Positions 32,465 through 42,475 are shown, numbered from the stretch's first letter. The stretch is 64,000 bases of DNA from Algivirga pacifica (GCF_039543525.1 NZ_BAABJX010000048.1:1-64000), one strand, 5' to 3'. The notes: generated from the sequence alone by a model not told the origin. Made by a program: numbers and translations.

Positions 32465-33694
32465 CTATTCTTCTTCTTTTTCTTTGGTCAGCTCTCTTTC
32501 AGATACCTTGATCAAAGCGGTTGTTTGAAACTTAGAAGCCATTGTCGTACGAGCCAGCATGATGATGCCATTATCAGCAGTTGCTGCCATATCAGCGAGT
32601 TCATAAGCCTGCCCTTCTCCAAATTGCTTTTCTACCAAGATCTCTTGTGTTTCCTGATCCACAACAAGTACTGTGATCCCTCCAGTATAGTTGGTAAATG
32701 CAAAAACAAAGACCTTTTGTCCATCAACTTCCAGTGCTTCGACCTCAGACTCACTCCTAAAGTCCAGCCCTAGATAAGGCATCGCTACTAAATCCGATGC
32801 TTGGCCTATATCATTGATGATTGCTGAAGGAACAATCGACTGCTTACCGATTTCAAAAACCGTAGCGGCCATATGTCCGCCTTCCAGGACCTCTGCATCC
32901 ATAATCCCAGCATCATAACGTTGGCCACCAAGAATCTCATTAATTCGTTGCCCGTTTGTTCCATCTATAAAGAGCAATGCAAAAGAAAAGTTGTATAAAC
33001 CATTCAGTACAATATTTCCATCCGCAGTCTCCTCTACGAAAAATGGTAAACGTTTCCCCCAATTTAGATGTCCTGACACTATTGGGTTTTGCGTGATCAC
33101 ATCCTCGGATAATCGGTACTCCTGACCCCAAACGATCTCAAAATTGCTGTCGATTTTAGCTAACCCTGTCGTATAATTGCGATGGTTATAGTACTGAAGT
33201 AAAAAGTGATTATCTGCAGTAACGGTCGCAGCCAAAGGATAAATAAACTCAGCAAACGTAGCGGCTTCTGTTGTTTGTCCAGAAGCTGGATCTGCCATCA
33301 AAAAAACAGTCGCCAGAGAAGTCGTGTGCATTCCCACCACAAATGTTCTTCCATCGGACAGTTCTAGCGGTTGCTCCAATACATTTTCATAAGTATCCGG
33401 AATATTCGCTTCCCAAAGGATTTGTCCCAAACTATTGGTACGCATAATATTACCTCCCCATCCAAACTTGGAATTGGCAATAGGCCTTCTATTCACAAAG
33501 AAATACCCACTGTCCAATAAAGGCGTCACCCCAAGGGCATAAGCACCCGTAGCATAGCGTTCATGATTGAACACCTTCATAAAAGACTCCTGCGGCTCCA
33601 CTTCTATAGGTTCTTCCATACATGCTGTAAAGCATAAGGCTAGGAGAAGAATCGGTACAATATATTTATTCTTGAATTGCATCATCAGTTCCAT
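32465..33694 (-). CDS. Lipoprotein with beta-propeller-like repeats
   Basis: 409 residues (or 405 from Met5). The signal MQFKNKYIVPILLLALCFTAC ends in an acidic-flanked lipidated Cys. The mature protein contains repeated strand units of the kind SDGRTFVVGMHTT, TADNHFLLQYYN, TADGNIVLNGLYN and TADNGIIMLART, which suggest a propeller. The function is unknown. It begins 5 bases after the upstream barrel gene's stop and is the last gene of the DUF1800-DUF1501 operon. Confidence 0.65.
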   Translation of the reverse strand: MELMMQFKNKYIVPILLLALCFTACMEEPIEVEPQESFMKVFNHERYATGAYALGVTPLLDSGYFFVNRRPIANSKFGWGGNIMRTNSLGQILWEANIPDTYENVLEQPLELSDGRTFVVGMHTTSLATVFLMADPASGQTTEAATFAEFIYPLAATVTADNHFLLQYYNHRNYTTGLAKIDSNFEIVWGQEYRLSEDVITQNPIVSGHLNWGKRLPFFVEETADGNIVLNGLYNFSFALLFIDGTNGQRINEILGGQRYDAGIMDAEVLEGGHMAATVFEIGKQSIVPSAIINDIGQASDLVAMPYLGLDFRSESEVEALEVDGQKVFVFAFTNYTGGITVLVVDQETQEILVEKQFGEGQAYELADMAATADNGIIMLARTTMASKFQTTALIKVSERELTKEKEEE

Positions 33695-33699
33695 GGTTA

Positions 33700-34548
33700 T
33701 TATTTACTTCTATACATCATCGCAATATGATCCAGTGGAATCGTCACACTTAGGGCTACCTCAAGTCCTGAATATTCCCAATCATCCATTACATCGTAAA
33801 TACTGGATAGGTATCCTCCTTGCTGATATCTCATTTCTGCCAAGAAAGGCTGCTGCATCGGAATCTTGTAATAAGCTTCCAAACCTAGACGAACCGTATG
33901 TACATCAATACTTAATCCTCCACCAGCAATATACCCCCAATGATAAGGTTGAAGCTGCTGCTCAAAACCTTCCCGTCTCACACTCTCTGTAATAAACTCT
34001 CCGGCATTTGTGATCTCTGTATCTATTATTTCTACTTTCTTGGTCGCATCAAACAATACAGAAAAATAGGCTCCCCCTTGTGCATAAACCTGTAGATTAC
34101 CCAATGGAGCAGTCAATTTTGCCATCAGTGGAAGATCAAAAGAAGTGATCTTATGCTTAAAGGTATAATCACTGGCTAGGTTAACATTTTCCGATGCCCA
34201 TTGATAACTATTGGAATACTCCCAGCTCATCATACTCAAGGTCGGCTGAAAGGTAAATCCTATCACATGTACAGGGTAATAATAAAGCTGTATCGCAACA
34301 GAAGGCTGTACCTGTGCCATGATCCCCTCATATTCTTTTTGGTAGCCTTCCTGACTTCCAGCAAGTTGCTCCAGCATATTATAGGACTGTACAATACGCA
34401 AGTTATTATATTGTGCTCCTACACGGAAACCTGCGTAAAACTTACTGTCATCCATAATCTTACGGACATAGCGATTGCTACTTCTTCCTTGTCCTATACT
34501 CCATTGTGCCATAAGCAATAAGGACAGCAGCAGTAAAAGTTGTTTCAT
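33700..34548 (-). CDS. Outer-membrane beta-barrel protein of the DUF1501 operon
   Basis: 282 residues with signal MKQLLLLLSLLLMAQWSIGQ. The rest alternates hydrophobic and polar residues with many Tyr and ends in a terminal strand (LEVALSVTIPLDH), followed by a short tail, consistent with a PorT-like barrel. The typical motif is FYAGFRVGAQYN at the first strand. It lies 19 bases after the DUF1501 gene and 5 bases before the lipoprotein gene, so it is probably part of one secreted complex. Confidence 0.65.
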   Translation of the reverse strand: MKQLLLLLSLLLMAQWSIGQGRSSNRYVRKIMDDSKFYAGFRVGAQYNNLRIVQSYNMLEQLAGSQEGYQKEYEGIMAQVQPSVAIQLYYYPVHVIGFTFQPTLSMMSWEYSNSYQWASENVNLASDYTFKHKITSFDLPLMAKLTAPLGNLQVYAQGGAYFSVLFDATKKVEIIDTEITNAGEFITESVRREGFEQQLQPYHWGYIAGGGLSIDVHTVRLGLEAYYKIPMQQPFLAEMRYQQGGYLSSIYDVMDDWEYSGLEVALSVTIPLDHIAMMYRSK

Positions 34549-34567
34549 AGTCGTTTTCTGTTTTCGT

Positions 34568-36286
34568 TTATTTGATGACGATCAATTGCTTAGTGGCACG
34601 AAGTATCCCTGCCTCAATACGGTAGTAATAGATTCCTTCCGGCAACCCTTGTACAGCTACCGATACCTGATGTTCTCCCGGACCTTTTTTCTCGTTGACC
34701 AACATTTTCACCAACTTACCTTCTGTATTGTACAAGCCCATTCTCACAGCTAATACATCATTGATTCGATAAGAGATTGTCGTACTCCAACGGGCTGGGT
34801 TAGGATATGCCGCATGCAGACGATAGCGTTGGTTGATAAAATCCTCTCTCACACTAGAGACTAGACCCCCTTGCCCCTTAAATAAGACATCCAGGTTTTG
34901 CTCTAATGCCACATCGCTACTCAAGTGGACCTGATCACCATGCTGTACAATTCGATCACCAAAGCCCGTCTTATCCAGGGTATCATAGTCAGCACCTAGC
35001 CAATCTTTCAGCAACGCAGTAAATACATCCCTGTAATCCAGTTCTACCGATAGGTTTCCTTTTCCTTGAAGTGCCTGGTTCGTACCATAAACTCCTGGCG
35101 TCACCCCTTCTCCAAATACAAACATTGGCCCTGCCTTTCCATGGTCCGTACCATAACTCGCATTAGAGTAAATTCGACGACCAAACTCCGAGAACGTCAG
35201 GGTCGCTACATCTCCACTATGTCCCAGTGCTCTTAAGTCATCATAGAACGCCTTGATTGCTGTAGTTAGGTGATACATTTTGGCACCATGAGACCCCATC
35301 GAAGGATCATAGTTCTCTACCTGATTGGCATGGGTATCAAAACCACCAATCTTAGCCAAGTAAACCTTGGTTTTTCCTTGCCCTAGTTTAGTCTGTCCAT
35401 CGATCAGACGGGCAATCATACGTAATTGACCAGAAAGCGGATTGGTTCTACTTCCACTAGAGGAGGTCATCGGATAAAAGGAAGGATAGTCTACAGAACT
35501 GTTCATCCCAGCATTGTAAGCGGTATGAAGCTCTCCTGCATAGATATCTGTCTGGGTTTCCAGATTCATAATCCAGTTAAGTTCCTCTCCATAGCGTGTG
35601 TCGGCTACAGATTGAGGCGGCTGAAAGTCTACCTTCTCAATCAGATTAAAAAACTGCTCGGGATTTCTAATACCAATAGACACCGGTATTCCCTCTTCCC
35701 TATGAAAAGCCAACGACATGCTGTTGCCTATTTCCAATGCCAAAGGTTGTCTCATTTGGTCATTGGGATATGCTTTAGGATACCCAGGGTATATTTCATC
35801 CAAGTAACGACCGATCCAGCCAGAAGGCCATTCATCATCAAAATCTCCACCCATAAACCAGATATCCCGGCTTCTAAAATGGGATCCATTCATATTCTCA
35901 TACCCCACATTCTGGATCACGGCAGCCATACCCATATCATACATTTGCTTCATGGCCATCATGTCTGGGTGCAAGCCCACCTGCTTCTCATCTGGTGTCA
36001 GGTTGGGAGAGTCCAGTGTAATATACTTTCTGTTCCCTTTATCAGGAATAGCGATATTGGGACGGGCATTATAATACTCATTGTAGCGATCTACAGGGAT
36101 TACACAGTTCAATCCGTCATTACCACCATGTAACTGGATTAATACAATCACCTTGTCATTGGTACTACTGGCTGCAGCTCTTTGCAGCTTACTATCCATC
36201 GCAAAGGATTGTACAGGAAGACCTCCGATCACTAGAGGAGCAGCCCCTGCAACCGATGCCTTCTTGAGAAATTTTCTACGGTTCAT
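34568..36286 (-). CDS. DUF1501 protein with Tat-like signal and T9SS sorting domain
   Basis: 572 residues. A twin-arginine-type leader (MNRRKFLKKASVAGAAPLVIG) is followed by the DUF1501 hallmarks VLIQLHGGNDGLNCVIP, HFRSRDIWF, KIGGFDTHANQ, TFSEFGRRI and DHGKAGPMFVFG, a sulphatase/alkaline-phosphatase-like fold. The last 75 residues are a type A T9SS C-terminal domain (AAYPNPARWSTTISY, then GLPEGIYYYRI). So it seems to be exported by Tat and then handed to T9SS for surface release. Paired with DUF1800 upstream, 27 bases away, as commonly seen. Confidence 0.85.
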   Translation of the reverse strand: MNRRKFLKKASVAGAAPLVIGGLPVQSFAMDSKLQRAAASSTNDKVIVLIQLHGGNDGLNCVIPVDRYNEYYNARPNIAIPDKGNRKYITLDSPNLTPDEKQVGLHPDMMAMKQMYDMGMAAVIQNVGYENMNGSHFRSRDIWFMGGDFDDEWPSGWIGRYLDEIYPGYPKAYPNDQMRQPLALEIGNSMSLAFHREEGIPVSIGIRNPEQFFNLIEKVDFQPPQSVADTRYGEELNWIMNLETQTDIYAGELHTAYNAGMNSSVDYPSFYPMTSSSGSRTNPLSGQLRMIARLIDGQTKLGQGKTKVYLAKIGGFDTHANQVENYDPSMGSHGAKMYHLTTAIKAFYDDLRALGHSGDVATLTFSEFGRRIYSNASYGTDHGKAGPMFVFGEGVTPGVYGTNQALQGKGNLSVELDYRDVFTALLKDWLGADYDTLDKTGFGDRIVQHGDQVHLSSDVALEQNLDVLFKGQGGLVSSVREDFINQRYRLHAAYPNPARWSTTISYRINDVLAVRMGLYNTEGKLVKMLVNEKKGPGEHQVSVAVQGLPEGIYYYRIEAGILRATKQLIVIK

Positions 36287-36313
36287 ATTTTTTGTCAGTA
36301 GGTTCTAAAAGAT

Positions 36314-37936
36314 CTAATACAGCTGATGCTCTGGAGATTCCATCAACATTTTCACCAATAAGGCTAATTTGTTGCGCACATTCATCTCCTGCATCTCGTC
36401 ATTCCACTGCGTTCTCCAATAGTCCAGGTTCTCGATATAGTTATCACTAATCTGCTCGACAATGGTGCTGGTGATAAAACCTTGTTTTCGTTCAGGAGTA
36501 ATGATTTCTGGAAAAATATAATCAATCAGATCAGACACCAACTGCTCTGCATCCGATGGATCACTGCTATTGAGTGGGTCTTTGAAATACTCCAGAATAT
36601 CCCAATTCATCATCATCCCCTCATCCAATAACTTTGTATACAACAGATAACGATAAGCAATATTATTGGGAGTAATCCAGAATCTATGGAATACAGGAGC
36701 TTGGTGATATGCCTGATACCCTGCTACTTCAGGAGGCTCATATAAGCGCATTCCTTGTTCTTCTATAGTACTATAGATATCAGCTAAAGCCGTCGCATAC
36801 TCATCCATCATCTCTGGGTCACCTGACATGTCAGGATTCTCTACCATAGCTGTATTGTCAGGAAGCTTAAACTTGAAAAAGCGATAAGCGCCTACGGTTA
36901 GATCTAGTGGAGACTTAATGATCGCACCACGGATATTATCTGTAACGTCTGCATTATCCTCATCAAAAAAGTGCTGAGAACTAAAGAATACCTTTAGTAC
37001 TTCTTTGATCTCATACGCTTCTCCCTTCAATTGTGCCGCTAATGGCTTAATGACATTCTCCAAAGCATCCGGAGAAATATCTGCATATAGGAAGTAACGG
37101 TATAAACGAGTCAATAAGAATACCCCTGTAGCCTCCTGATCAAAGATCATATCGACCATGTCTTGTACCTCCTTAAAGGCACTATCCAAAGGTTCCAAGG
37201 TGGTATCGGCAACGATCTTACGCTGACCAAAAGCAGTACTAAACTCCTTATCCGTATAATCATGACGGCTAGGATCAATAGTACCCAAAGTAATCTCCTC
37301 CGTTTGATTACTGAGATTCTCAATAAAACCTGATAATACTCTGGCTCCTTCCTGTACATCCTGCTCCGTATAGGTCGTATAGTCCCCTTCACCTACTTGT
37401 GGCCCCTTGCCTATGGTATACAATTCCAAAAACTCACGAGCGAAGTTTTCATTGGGACGTCCCTTGATATTTTGTGTACTATCCAGGTGTGCCATCATGG
37501 CGTGATCAAAACAAATATCATAGGAAAGTGATTTGAAGCTCCCCAAGGCATATTTGCGAAACAGTTGAAGTTGATCCCTTAAAGCTTTAGGCTCCTCTAC
37601 CCTAGATTCCATTGTCGTAAAATGGGTATGATAGAAGAAAATCATTTTCTCTATTAAACCATTTCCCTGAAGCATATTGCTCAGCCACCATTGTATAACT
37701 TGGGCATTATCCTGATAAGTCAAGCGATACAAAGGATTATCGACATCATCATTAGTCAACTCTCGGGGTTCCTCCACAGGAGTATATTCCAGCAACAACT
37801 CATCCAGAGCTTCCGTAATTGTCATCGCAGCAAAGGCATCGATTCGCTCCTTGGTAGGCCCAAAAGTCAGTCGATTCAATAAATGCTTTGCACGCTTTAG
37901 CCCCAGAGTTCCGGTAATTGGTGTTAACGAACTCAT
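36314..37936 (-). CDS. DUF1800 protein
   Basis: 540 residues. Family blocks are KRAKHLLNRLTFGPT at the N-terminus, MIFFYHTHFTT, GRPNENFAREFLELYTIG, and RLYRYFLYADIS. The C-terminal YEPPEVAGYQAYHQAPVFHRFW segment is also typical. DUF1800 is nearly always next to DUF1501, as here, and the pair is thought to act in one process, but the biochemistry is unknown to me. No signal peptide is visible, in contrast to its partner. First gene of a four-gene leftward operon. Confidence 0.88.
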   Translation of the reverse strand: MSSLTPITGTLGLKRAKHLLNRLTFGPTKERIDAFAAMTITEALDELLLEYTPVEEPRELTNDDVDNPLYRLTYQDNAQVIQWWLSNMLQGNGLIEKMIFFYHTHFTTMESRVEEPKALRDQLQLFRKYALGSFKSLSYDICFDHAMMAHLDSTQNIKGRPNENFAREFLELYTIGKGPQVGEGDYTTYTEQDVQEGARVLSGFIENLSNQTEEITLGTIDPSRHDYTDKEFSTAFGQRKIVADTTLEPLDSAFKEVQDMVDMIFDQEATGVFLLTRLYRYFLYADISPDALENVIKPLAAQLKGEAYEIKEVLKVFFSSQHFFDEDNADVTDNIRGAIIKSPLDLTVGAYRFFKFKLPDNTAMVENPDMSGDPEMMDEYATALADIYSTIEEQGMRLYEPPEVAGYQAYHQAPVFHRFWITPNNIAYRYLLYTKLLDEGMMMNWDILEYFKDPLNSSDPSDAEQLVSDLIDYIFPEIITPERKQGFITSTIVEQISDNYIENLDYWRTQWNDEMQEMNVRNKLALLVKMLMESPEHQLY

Positions 37937-38265
37937 TTAATTGGTCAAATTAATTATAAAAATTATTGTAAGCTTACCATAATAGACGAACAAATCTTGT
38001 TCCAGTTCCTTTCTGATCTATTACAAACATGTAAGTTATCAAGTCATAAAGTAATGTTTTAAGGGATAAGATTGAAATTTTCATATTCCTTTAGCTGATA
38101 ATTTAATAAAACATCATCAGATCACACTTATTTTGCAACTATTGGATATTACCTGAATAAGATTGTATATTAAGAATATACTCTATTCAATGCTTGTTAA
38201 CACGGTGCTTAGAATGTTTCAAGCATATTTTTCATTACAATTTAAACCCAACAAACAACACAACC
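37937..38265. other. Divergent promoter spacer
   Basis: 329 bases, AT-rich, between the leftward DUF1800 operon and the rightward secreted glycosidase. No palindromic repeat family is present, in contrast to most other spacers. A TTATTTTG near 38129 is one base short of the -7 consensus. Nothing else seen. Confidence 0.5.
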
Positions 38266-41200
38266 ATGATCAAACACTTCTTCACGGTCATAGCCCTTCT
38301 ATGTTCCGTATGTTTTGTCTGTGCACAAAATATCAACTGGACCAACGTCACTTCCAACTACAACATGCCTCAAGGTATCGAGGTATACAAAGGAACCGAT
38401 GCTAGCTGGCCATTAACCATCAGTTACATCAAAGTAGATATGAATGATCCCAGAGTCTCCCTTAAAGCCCATGCTTTTGAAGGAAGTTTCAAAAATGTAA
38501 GAGATTTTTGTGCCCAAGAGGGAGCAAAAGTCGCTATCAATGGAGGATTCTTTGGTGGGGGAGCCAATTATTCGGCAGTAATTGAACCAACAGGTGTCAC
38601 GGCCAAGAATATAGCCGCCGTGACTCGAGACGGGTTATCTTACAAGGTTACTCGTGGGTTATTTACCGTAGACAAGTCCCGAAATATGTCTGTAGACTGG
38701 GTGTATCATTTTGGTAATAACGCCTCCGATATTTACGCCTATGCCCTACCGACTCCAAATGCAGTGGGTACCCCTGCCCCTGCTCCTGTACAGGCCGATG
38801 GAACTCCCTTAAATGACCTGTATACCGGCATAGGTGGCGGCCCGGTATTAGTCAAAAATGGGAGTACTTATATCACTTATACCAATGAGGTCATCTTCGG
38901 ATCAGGGGTATCCTACAGTAATGTCGACCCAAGATCAGCAATAGGGTATACCAATGACGGATACATCATTTTGTTATCTGCAGATGGCAGATTAGGAAAC
39001 TCTGTAGGGCTATCCTTGCCACAGTTGGCGCAGGTGATGAAAGACCTTGGATGTGTAGAGGCCCTGAACCTGGATGGAGGAGGCTCTGCGCAGATGGCAA
39101 CAGGCAGTAGCTATATCAATAACCCTTCAGAACAATACCGATCGGTAGGCTCTATTATGGCGGTTCATCACACGCCTATAGAAGCACCCGTCACAATAGC
39201 TCCTGCTGCAGATGCACAGGATGTTCCCGGTCCTGTAATGCTGGAATGGATGATGCCTTATGCTACTGGATCTGATTTCAGGCTTCAGGTTGCCACTTCC
39301 CTTTCTGGTTGGAATGAAACCAATGGATTTACTGCTTCGACAGGCTCCTCTGCTAACATTCCTGTGAATGTAGGAACAGGGCAAGCAACTACCTACCTAT
39401 GGTCTGACAGTAGTTATGGCTCTCCTTACAATGGACCTGTAATCGGGCAAACCTACTATTGGTCAGTACGTGCCTATCGTCCTGACCTGGGCGTATCTAC
39501 CTATTCATCCCCAAAAATGTTTAAAGTAGGTATTCCTATGCCTGTTGCTGTGATTTCAGAAGATGCCGTGGAAGCATTGGTTGATCAAGCAATAAGCCTG
39601 GATGGGCTTGCTTCTTACATTACAAACGGGCAAATCGTCAATTATGCCTGGGATATGGGAGATGGAACTACCCTATCTGGCAGCAACGTTTCCCATCAAT
39701 ATACACAAACAGGCACTTACACCATTGCCCTTACCGTAACCGACGATCAGGGAAACACCAATACTGCAAGCATTACCGCTGATATTGTCGATTGTATCGC
39801 TCCATCTAATCCAGAAATCATTCTTGATGATAGTCAAGCCTCGTTATCTGGTGCATGGTATAGCAGCTCCTCTACGCCGGGATATGTCGGTACGGGGTAT
39901 ATTCATGATGGAGCAACCTCCCAAAATGACTGGTCAGCAACCTTTACGCCTTCTATTGCTACAACAGGTGAGTACGAAGTATTTGTATTTTATACGGCTG
40001 GTAGCAATCGGGCAACCAATACGCCTGTCAGCGTCAAGCATGCTTATGGTACGAATACAGTCTATGTTAATCAACAACTCAATAACCTCAGCTGGGTTTC
40101 CGTAGGAACTTATGTTATGGGAACAGGTAGCAACAATGAGGTAATTATATCCAATGAAGGGGCAAATCAGGTCGTGATTGTCGATGCGGTCAAACTGGAG
40201 TTCAGGGAATGCGCAAGCATTGCACCTCAAGCACCTCAAGCGATCATCAACAGCAGTACCCAAAGCAGTCAGGTGAATACCTCCATTACCTTTGATGCCT
40301 CCGCTTCCTCCGATGTAGATGGAAGTATTACTGCCTATGCATGGGATTTTGGGGATGGAGCAACTGCCAACACCGCTAACGCAACACATACCTATACCAA
40401 TACGGGTACCTATACTGTCAGTCTGACCGTAACGGATAACGATAATCAGACAGCAACCACCACTCAGAATATTGAAATTACAGATATCACGCCAACGGTG
40501 ACACTTACACACCCTGCCATGACCGCCATCGGGGACCCTTGTGTATTTACAGGAACGGCGACTCCTGGTATTACCCGTGTAGAAGTCACCGTAGATACCT
40601 GGCCACTAGCCAATGAAACGGTAGTCAATGGTCTATACTCATTTACCTATACATTCAATGGACTGGGGAGCGGTCGTAATGTAGTGGCTACAGCCTATAA
40701 TGCCAACAATGACATCGTAGCCACATCAGCAAGTACGCTGGATGTCGTCAATCAGTACGTCACCATAGATGCTCCAGCCCAAATGCAAACCAATAATACG
40801 GTTACCTTTTCAGGTACAGGCAGTGGACAAATCACTCGTGTCGTTGTAAGGGTGGATACCTGGCAGGTTGCTGACGTAAGTGTGAGTAATGGGACATACT
40901 CCTTCCCTATTTCACTGAACACTGCTGGTAATAACCGTGAGGTGATTGCCTACGGATACGATCAAAACAATAACCTGATCGATACCGACACGACCTATGT
41001 AACAGTCAGTAGCTCAAACAACCGAACAACCCTAATGGAGGAGCAACAGGCATTATTGATCTACCCTGTTCCTGTCCGTACTACCTTATACCTTCAGCAC
41101 TTACCACAAGAAAAAGGAAATGTGGTGATCCGGGACATCACAGGCAAAAAAGTAGGCAGTAAGCTATTCAAAGGAGAAAGTCTTCAGATGGACGTAAAGC

Positions 41201-41268
41201 ACCTGCACAAAGGTCTTTATATACTGGAAGTCGATCGACAGTATATTGGAAAGTTTGTGAAGATGTAA
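38266..41268 (+). CDS. T9SS-secreted phosphodiester glycosidase (NAGPA-like) with PKD and carbohydrate-binding-type domains
   Basis: 1000 residues from the ATG at 38266, which gives a good signal peptide (MIKHFFTVIALLCSVCFVCA). About 35-300 is a phosphodiester glycosidase/NAGPA domain (VAINGGFFGGG at 91-101 and ALNLDGGGS at 266-274). About 305-425 is fibronectin-like. PKD domains lie at about 430-510 and 655-740 (YAWDMGDGTT and YAWDFGDGAT). Between them, 515-645 is a golvesin/xanthan-lyase-like ligand-binding domain. Two similar Ig-like repeats follow (each with a VxVDTW motif), then a T9SS type A sorting domain from about 930. It likely trims a surface or environmental glycan. Confidence 0.85.
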   Translation: MIKHFFTVIALLCSVCFVCAQNINWTNVTSNYNMPQGIEVYKGTDASWPLTISYIKVDMNDPRVSLKAHAFEGSFKNVRDFCAQEGAKVAINGGFFGGGANYSAVIEPTGVTAKNIAAVTRDGLSYKVTRGLFTVDKSRNMSVDWVYHFGNNASDIYAYALPTPNAVGTPAPAPVQADGTPLNDLYTGIGGGPVLVKNGSTYITYTNEVIFGSGVSYSNVDPRSAIGYTNDGYIILLSADGRLGNSVGLSLPQLAQVMKDLGCVEALNLDGGGSAQMATGSSYINNPSEQYRSVGSIMAVHHTPIEAPVTIAPAADAQDVPGPVMLEWMMPYATGSDFRLQVATSLSGWNETNGFTASTGSSANIPVNVGTGQATTYLWSDSSYGSPYNGPVIGQTYYWSVRAYRPDLGVSTYSSPKMFKVGIPMPVAVISEDAVEALVDQAISLDGLASYITNGQIVNYAWDMGDGTTLSGSNVSHQYTQTGTYTIALTVTDDQGNTNTASITADIVDCIAPSNPEIILDDSQASLSGAWYSSSSTPGYVGTGYIHDGATSQNDWSATFTPSIATTGEYEVFVFYTAGSNRATNTPVSVKHAYGTNTVYVNQQLNNLSWVSVGTYVMGTGSNNEVIISNEGANQVVIVDAVKLEFRECASIAPQAPQAIINSSTQSSQVNTSITFDASASSDVDGSITAYAWDFGDGATANTANATHTYTNTGTYTVSLTVTDNDNQTATTTQNIEITDITPTVTLTHPAMTAIGDPCVFTGTATPGITRVEVTVDTWPLANETVVNGLYSFTYTFNGLGSGRNVVATAYNANNDIVATSASTLDVVNQYVTIDAPAQMQTNNTVTFSGTGSGQITRVVVRVDTWQVADVSVSNGTYSFPISLNTAGNNREVIAYGYDQNNNLIDTDTTYVTVSSSNNRTTLMEEQQALLIYPVPVRTTLYLQHLPQEKGNVVIRDITGKKVGSKLFKGESLQMDVKHLHKGLYILEVDRQYIGKFVKM

Positions 41269-41287
41269 ACGTCTTTCAACGATTTAT

Positions 41288-41325
41288 GCGAGGAACGGGC
41301 ACTGCACTCGTTCCTCGCTTTTTTT
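41288..41325 (+). terminator. Intrinsic terminator of the glycosidase gene
   Basis: 10-bp perfect stem GCGAGGAACG (41288-41297) with CGTTCCTCGC (41309-41318), then seven Ts, 20 bases after the stop. Confidence 0.9.
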
Positions 41326-41492
41326 GGCTAATTTCACTAACAGTGTTACTGCCACTAAAGACAGTCATCTAAAATTCATAGTGAACTTGGAGGAAAGTGG
41401 TTATATTAGTATTATTCTTTTATTTAGTAGGAGTTTTTTTAAAGAGTTAACTACCCCACTTTTTTGTTGCAAGTCCATAACGTATTGTGGTA

Positions 41493-41930
41493 ATGAGAAG
41501 CACTTTTAAATTAATCATGTTAATGGCATCCATTTATGGATTATCATTAATAATTCGCTTAGGTTCTGCCATCTATTTTGAAGATACTGATACAGTATTG
41601 ATAGAAAGCTATAAACTGAAAAATACGATTACCTTAGTTAGAAAACGATCTCATGAAAAAGAAGAGTTGGGCTTTACCTACAATCAAGACTCAACAAAAT
41701 TTGCTAAAATGATTGTTAGAATACCTTTAAAGGGAGCGAATGACTATCTTTGTAAAGTCTTTTTGAAAGAGCAGAAACCTCATATTATTTTTTATTATGG
41801 TTATTGGGAGAAGATAGATAATTCATCTTCTGCTGAAGTAAAGTATGCTCATAATTGGAGTAAATTTAATTCAATAGACTCTTTAGAAGAAGTTCAAAAT
41901 GTGATTACCTTGGAAGGGGCTGGGTTTTAA
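41493..41930 (+). CDS. AT-rich single-membrane-segment protein, uncharacterised
   Basis: 145 residues from the ATG at 41493 (a GTG two codons upstream is less likely). A hydrophobic segment at about 5-27 (FKLIMLMASIYGLSLIIRLG) is either a signal anchor or an uncleaved signal. The rest is a soluble region with charged strands (IESYKLKNTITLVRKRSHE) and a later YYGYWEKIDNSSSAEVKYA. Family not recognised. Together with the next two genes it forms an AT-rich islet between ordinary loci. Confidence 0.5.
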   Translation: MRSTFKLIMLMASIYGLSLIIRLGSAIYFEDTDTVLIESYKLKNTITLVRKRSHEKEELGFTYNQDSTKFAKMIVRIPLKGANDYLCKVFLKEQKPHIIFYYGYWEKIDNSSSAEVKYAHNWSKFNSIDSLEEVQNVITLEGAGF

Positions 41931-41962
41931 GAGTCTACTAGACCACTTTTTTATTTAATGTA

Positions 41963-42035
41963 TCCATCACCAACCTTCACTTTCCAATCATGCCAACCGA
42001 GCGTGGACGCTCGGAGAAAACGCTTGTAGGTCTTA
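41963..42035. repeat. 73-bp direct repeat, left copy
   Basis: Matches 43221-43293 at 71 of 73 positions. The core contains GAGCG-TGGA-CGCTC. A diverged third copy lies at 10484-10535. The two near-identical copies bracket 1.2 kb with the small genes at 42116 and 42544. Confidence 0.9.
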
Positions 42036-42115
42036 TCATTACATGACGTGGCAGACCTTAAGACCAGTAAAGTTTATTTTTTCGTAGGGAATAACAGTAA
42101 AAATGACAAATAAAG

Positions 42116-42475
42116 ATGAGAACAAACCGAATTGTTGACACAAAACATTTACCTGCTTTTTTTATCATATTTTTTATGATCATACTTTTGGCTTCTGTTT
42201 CATCATCAGATTCTTCCTTTTACGCAAAAGGAAAGAAGTATCTAAATAGTGATAAAGCTATCAGTAATAAGTATGGAAATGTTCATAATATCATGGGTGA
42301 GAATATTTCAGAAAAGAGTAATTCTCTTGAAACAAGTGTCGGGTTTAGCTTTAATAGTAGTAATACTCATCGTACTATATACGCAATACTTTATTTTGAA
42401 AGAGAGAATCTACAATCAGAATGGTATGTTTCTTCTTTTGAAGAAGTCAGACACTGGAGTGAACGACGTTATTGA
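42116..42475 (+). CDS. Small membrane-anchored protein, Coa1-like in outline
   Basis: 119 residues. A hydrophobic segment spans about residues 12-30 (LPAFFIIFFMIILLASVSS). The soluble part (KGKKYLNSDKAISNKYGNV, then SEWYVSSFEEV) follows the outline of cytochrome-oxidase-assembly-factor-1-like proteins: a helix ending in a repeated-acid YLxSDKxI segment and a final W-x-V strand. The resemblance is weak. Another frame (to 42563) reads on as DTGVNDVIDALSTHREQVHNF and looks protein-like, so a frameshift near 42440-42450 is possible. It lies in the AT-rich islet inside the 73-bp repeats. Confidence 0.4.
   Translation: MRTNRIVDTKHLPAFFIIFFMIILLASVSSSDSSFYAKGKKYLNSDKAISNKYGNVHNIMGENISEKSNSLETSVGFSFNSSNTHRTIYAILYFERENLQSEWYVSSFEEVRHWSERRY

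Noticed and set aside
38194..38196. Earlier start for the secreted glycosidase
   Set aside because: It adds 24 residues in front of a good signal peptide; the ATG at 38266 fits export.
41324..41509. 61-residue rightward frame after the glycosidase
   Set aside because: Starts inside the terminator T-run and overlaps the start of the next gene; no protein-like signal.
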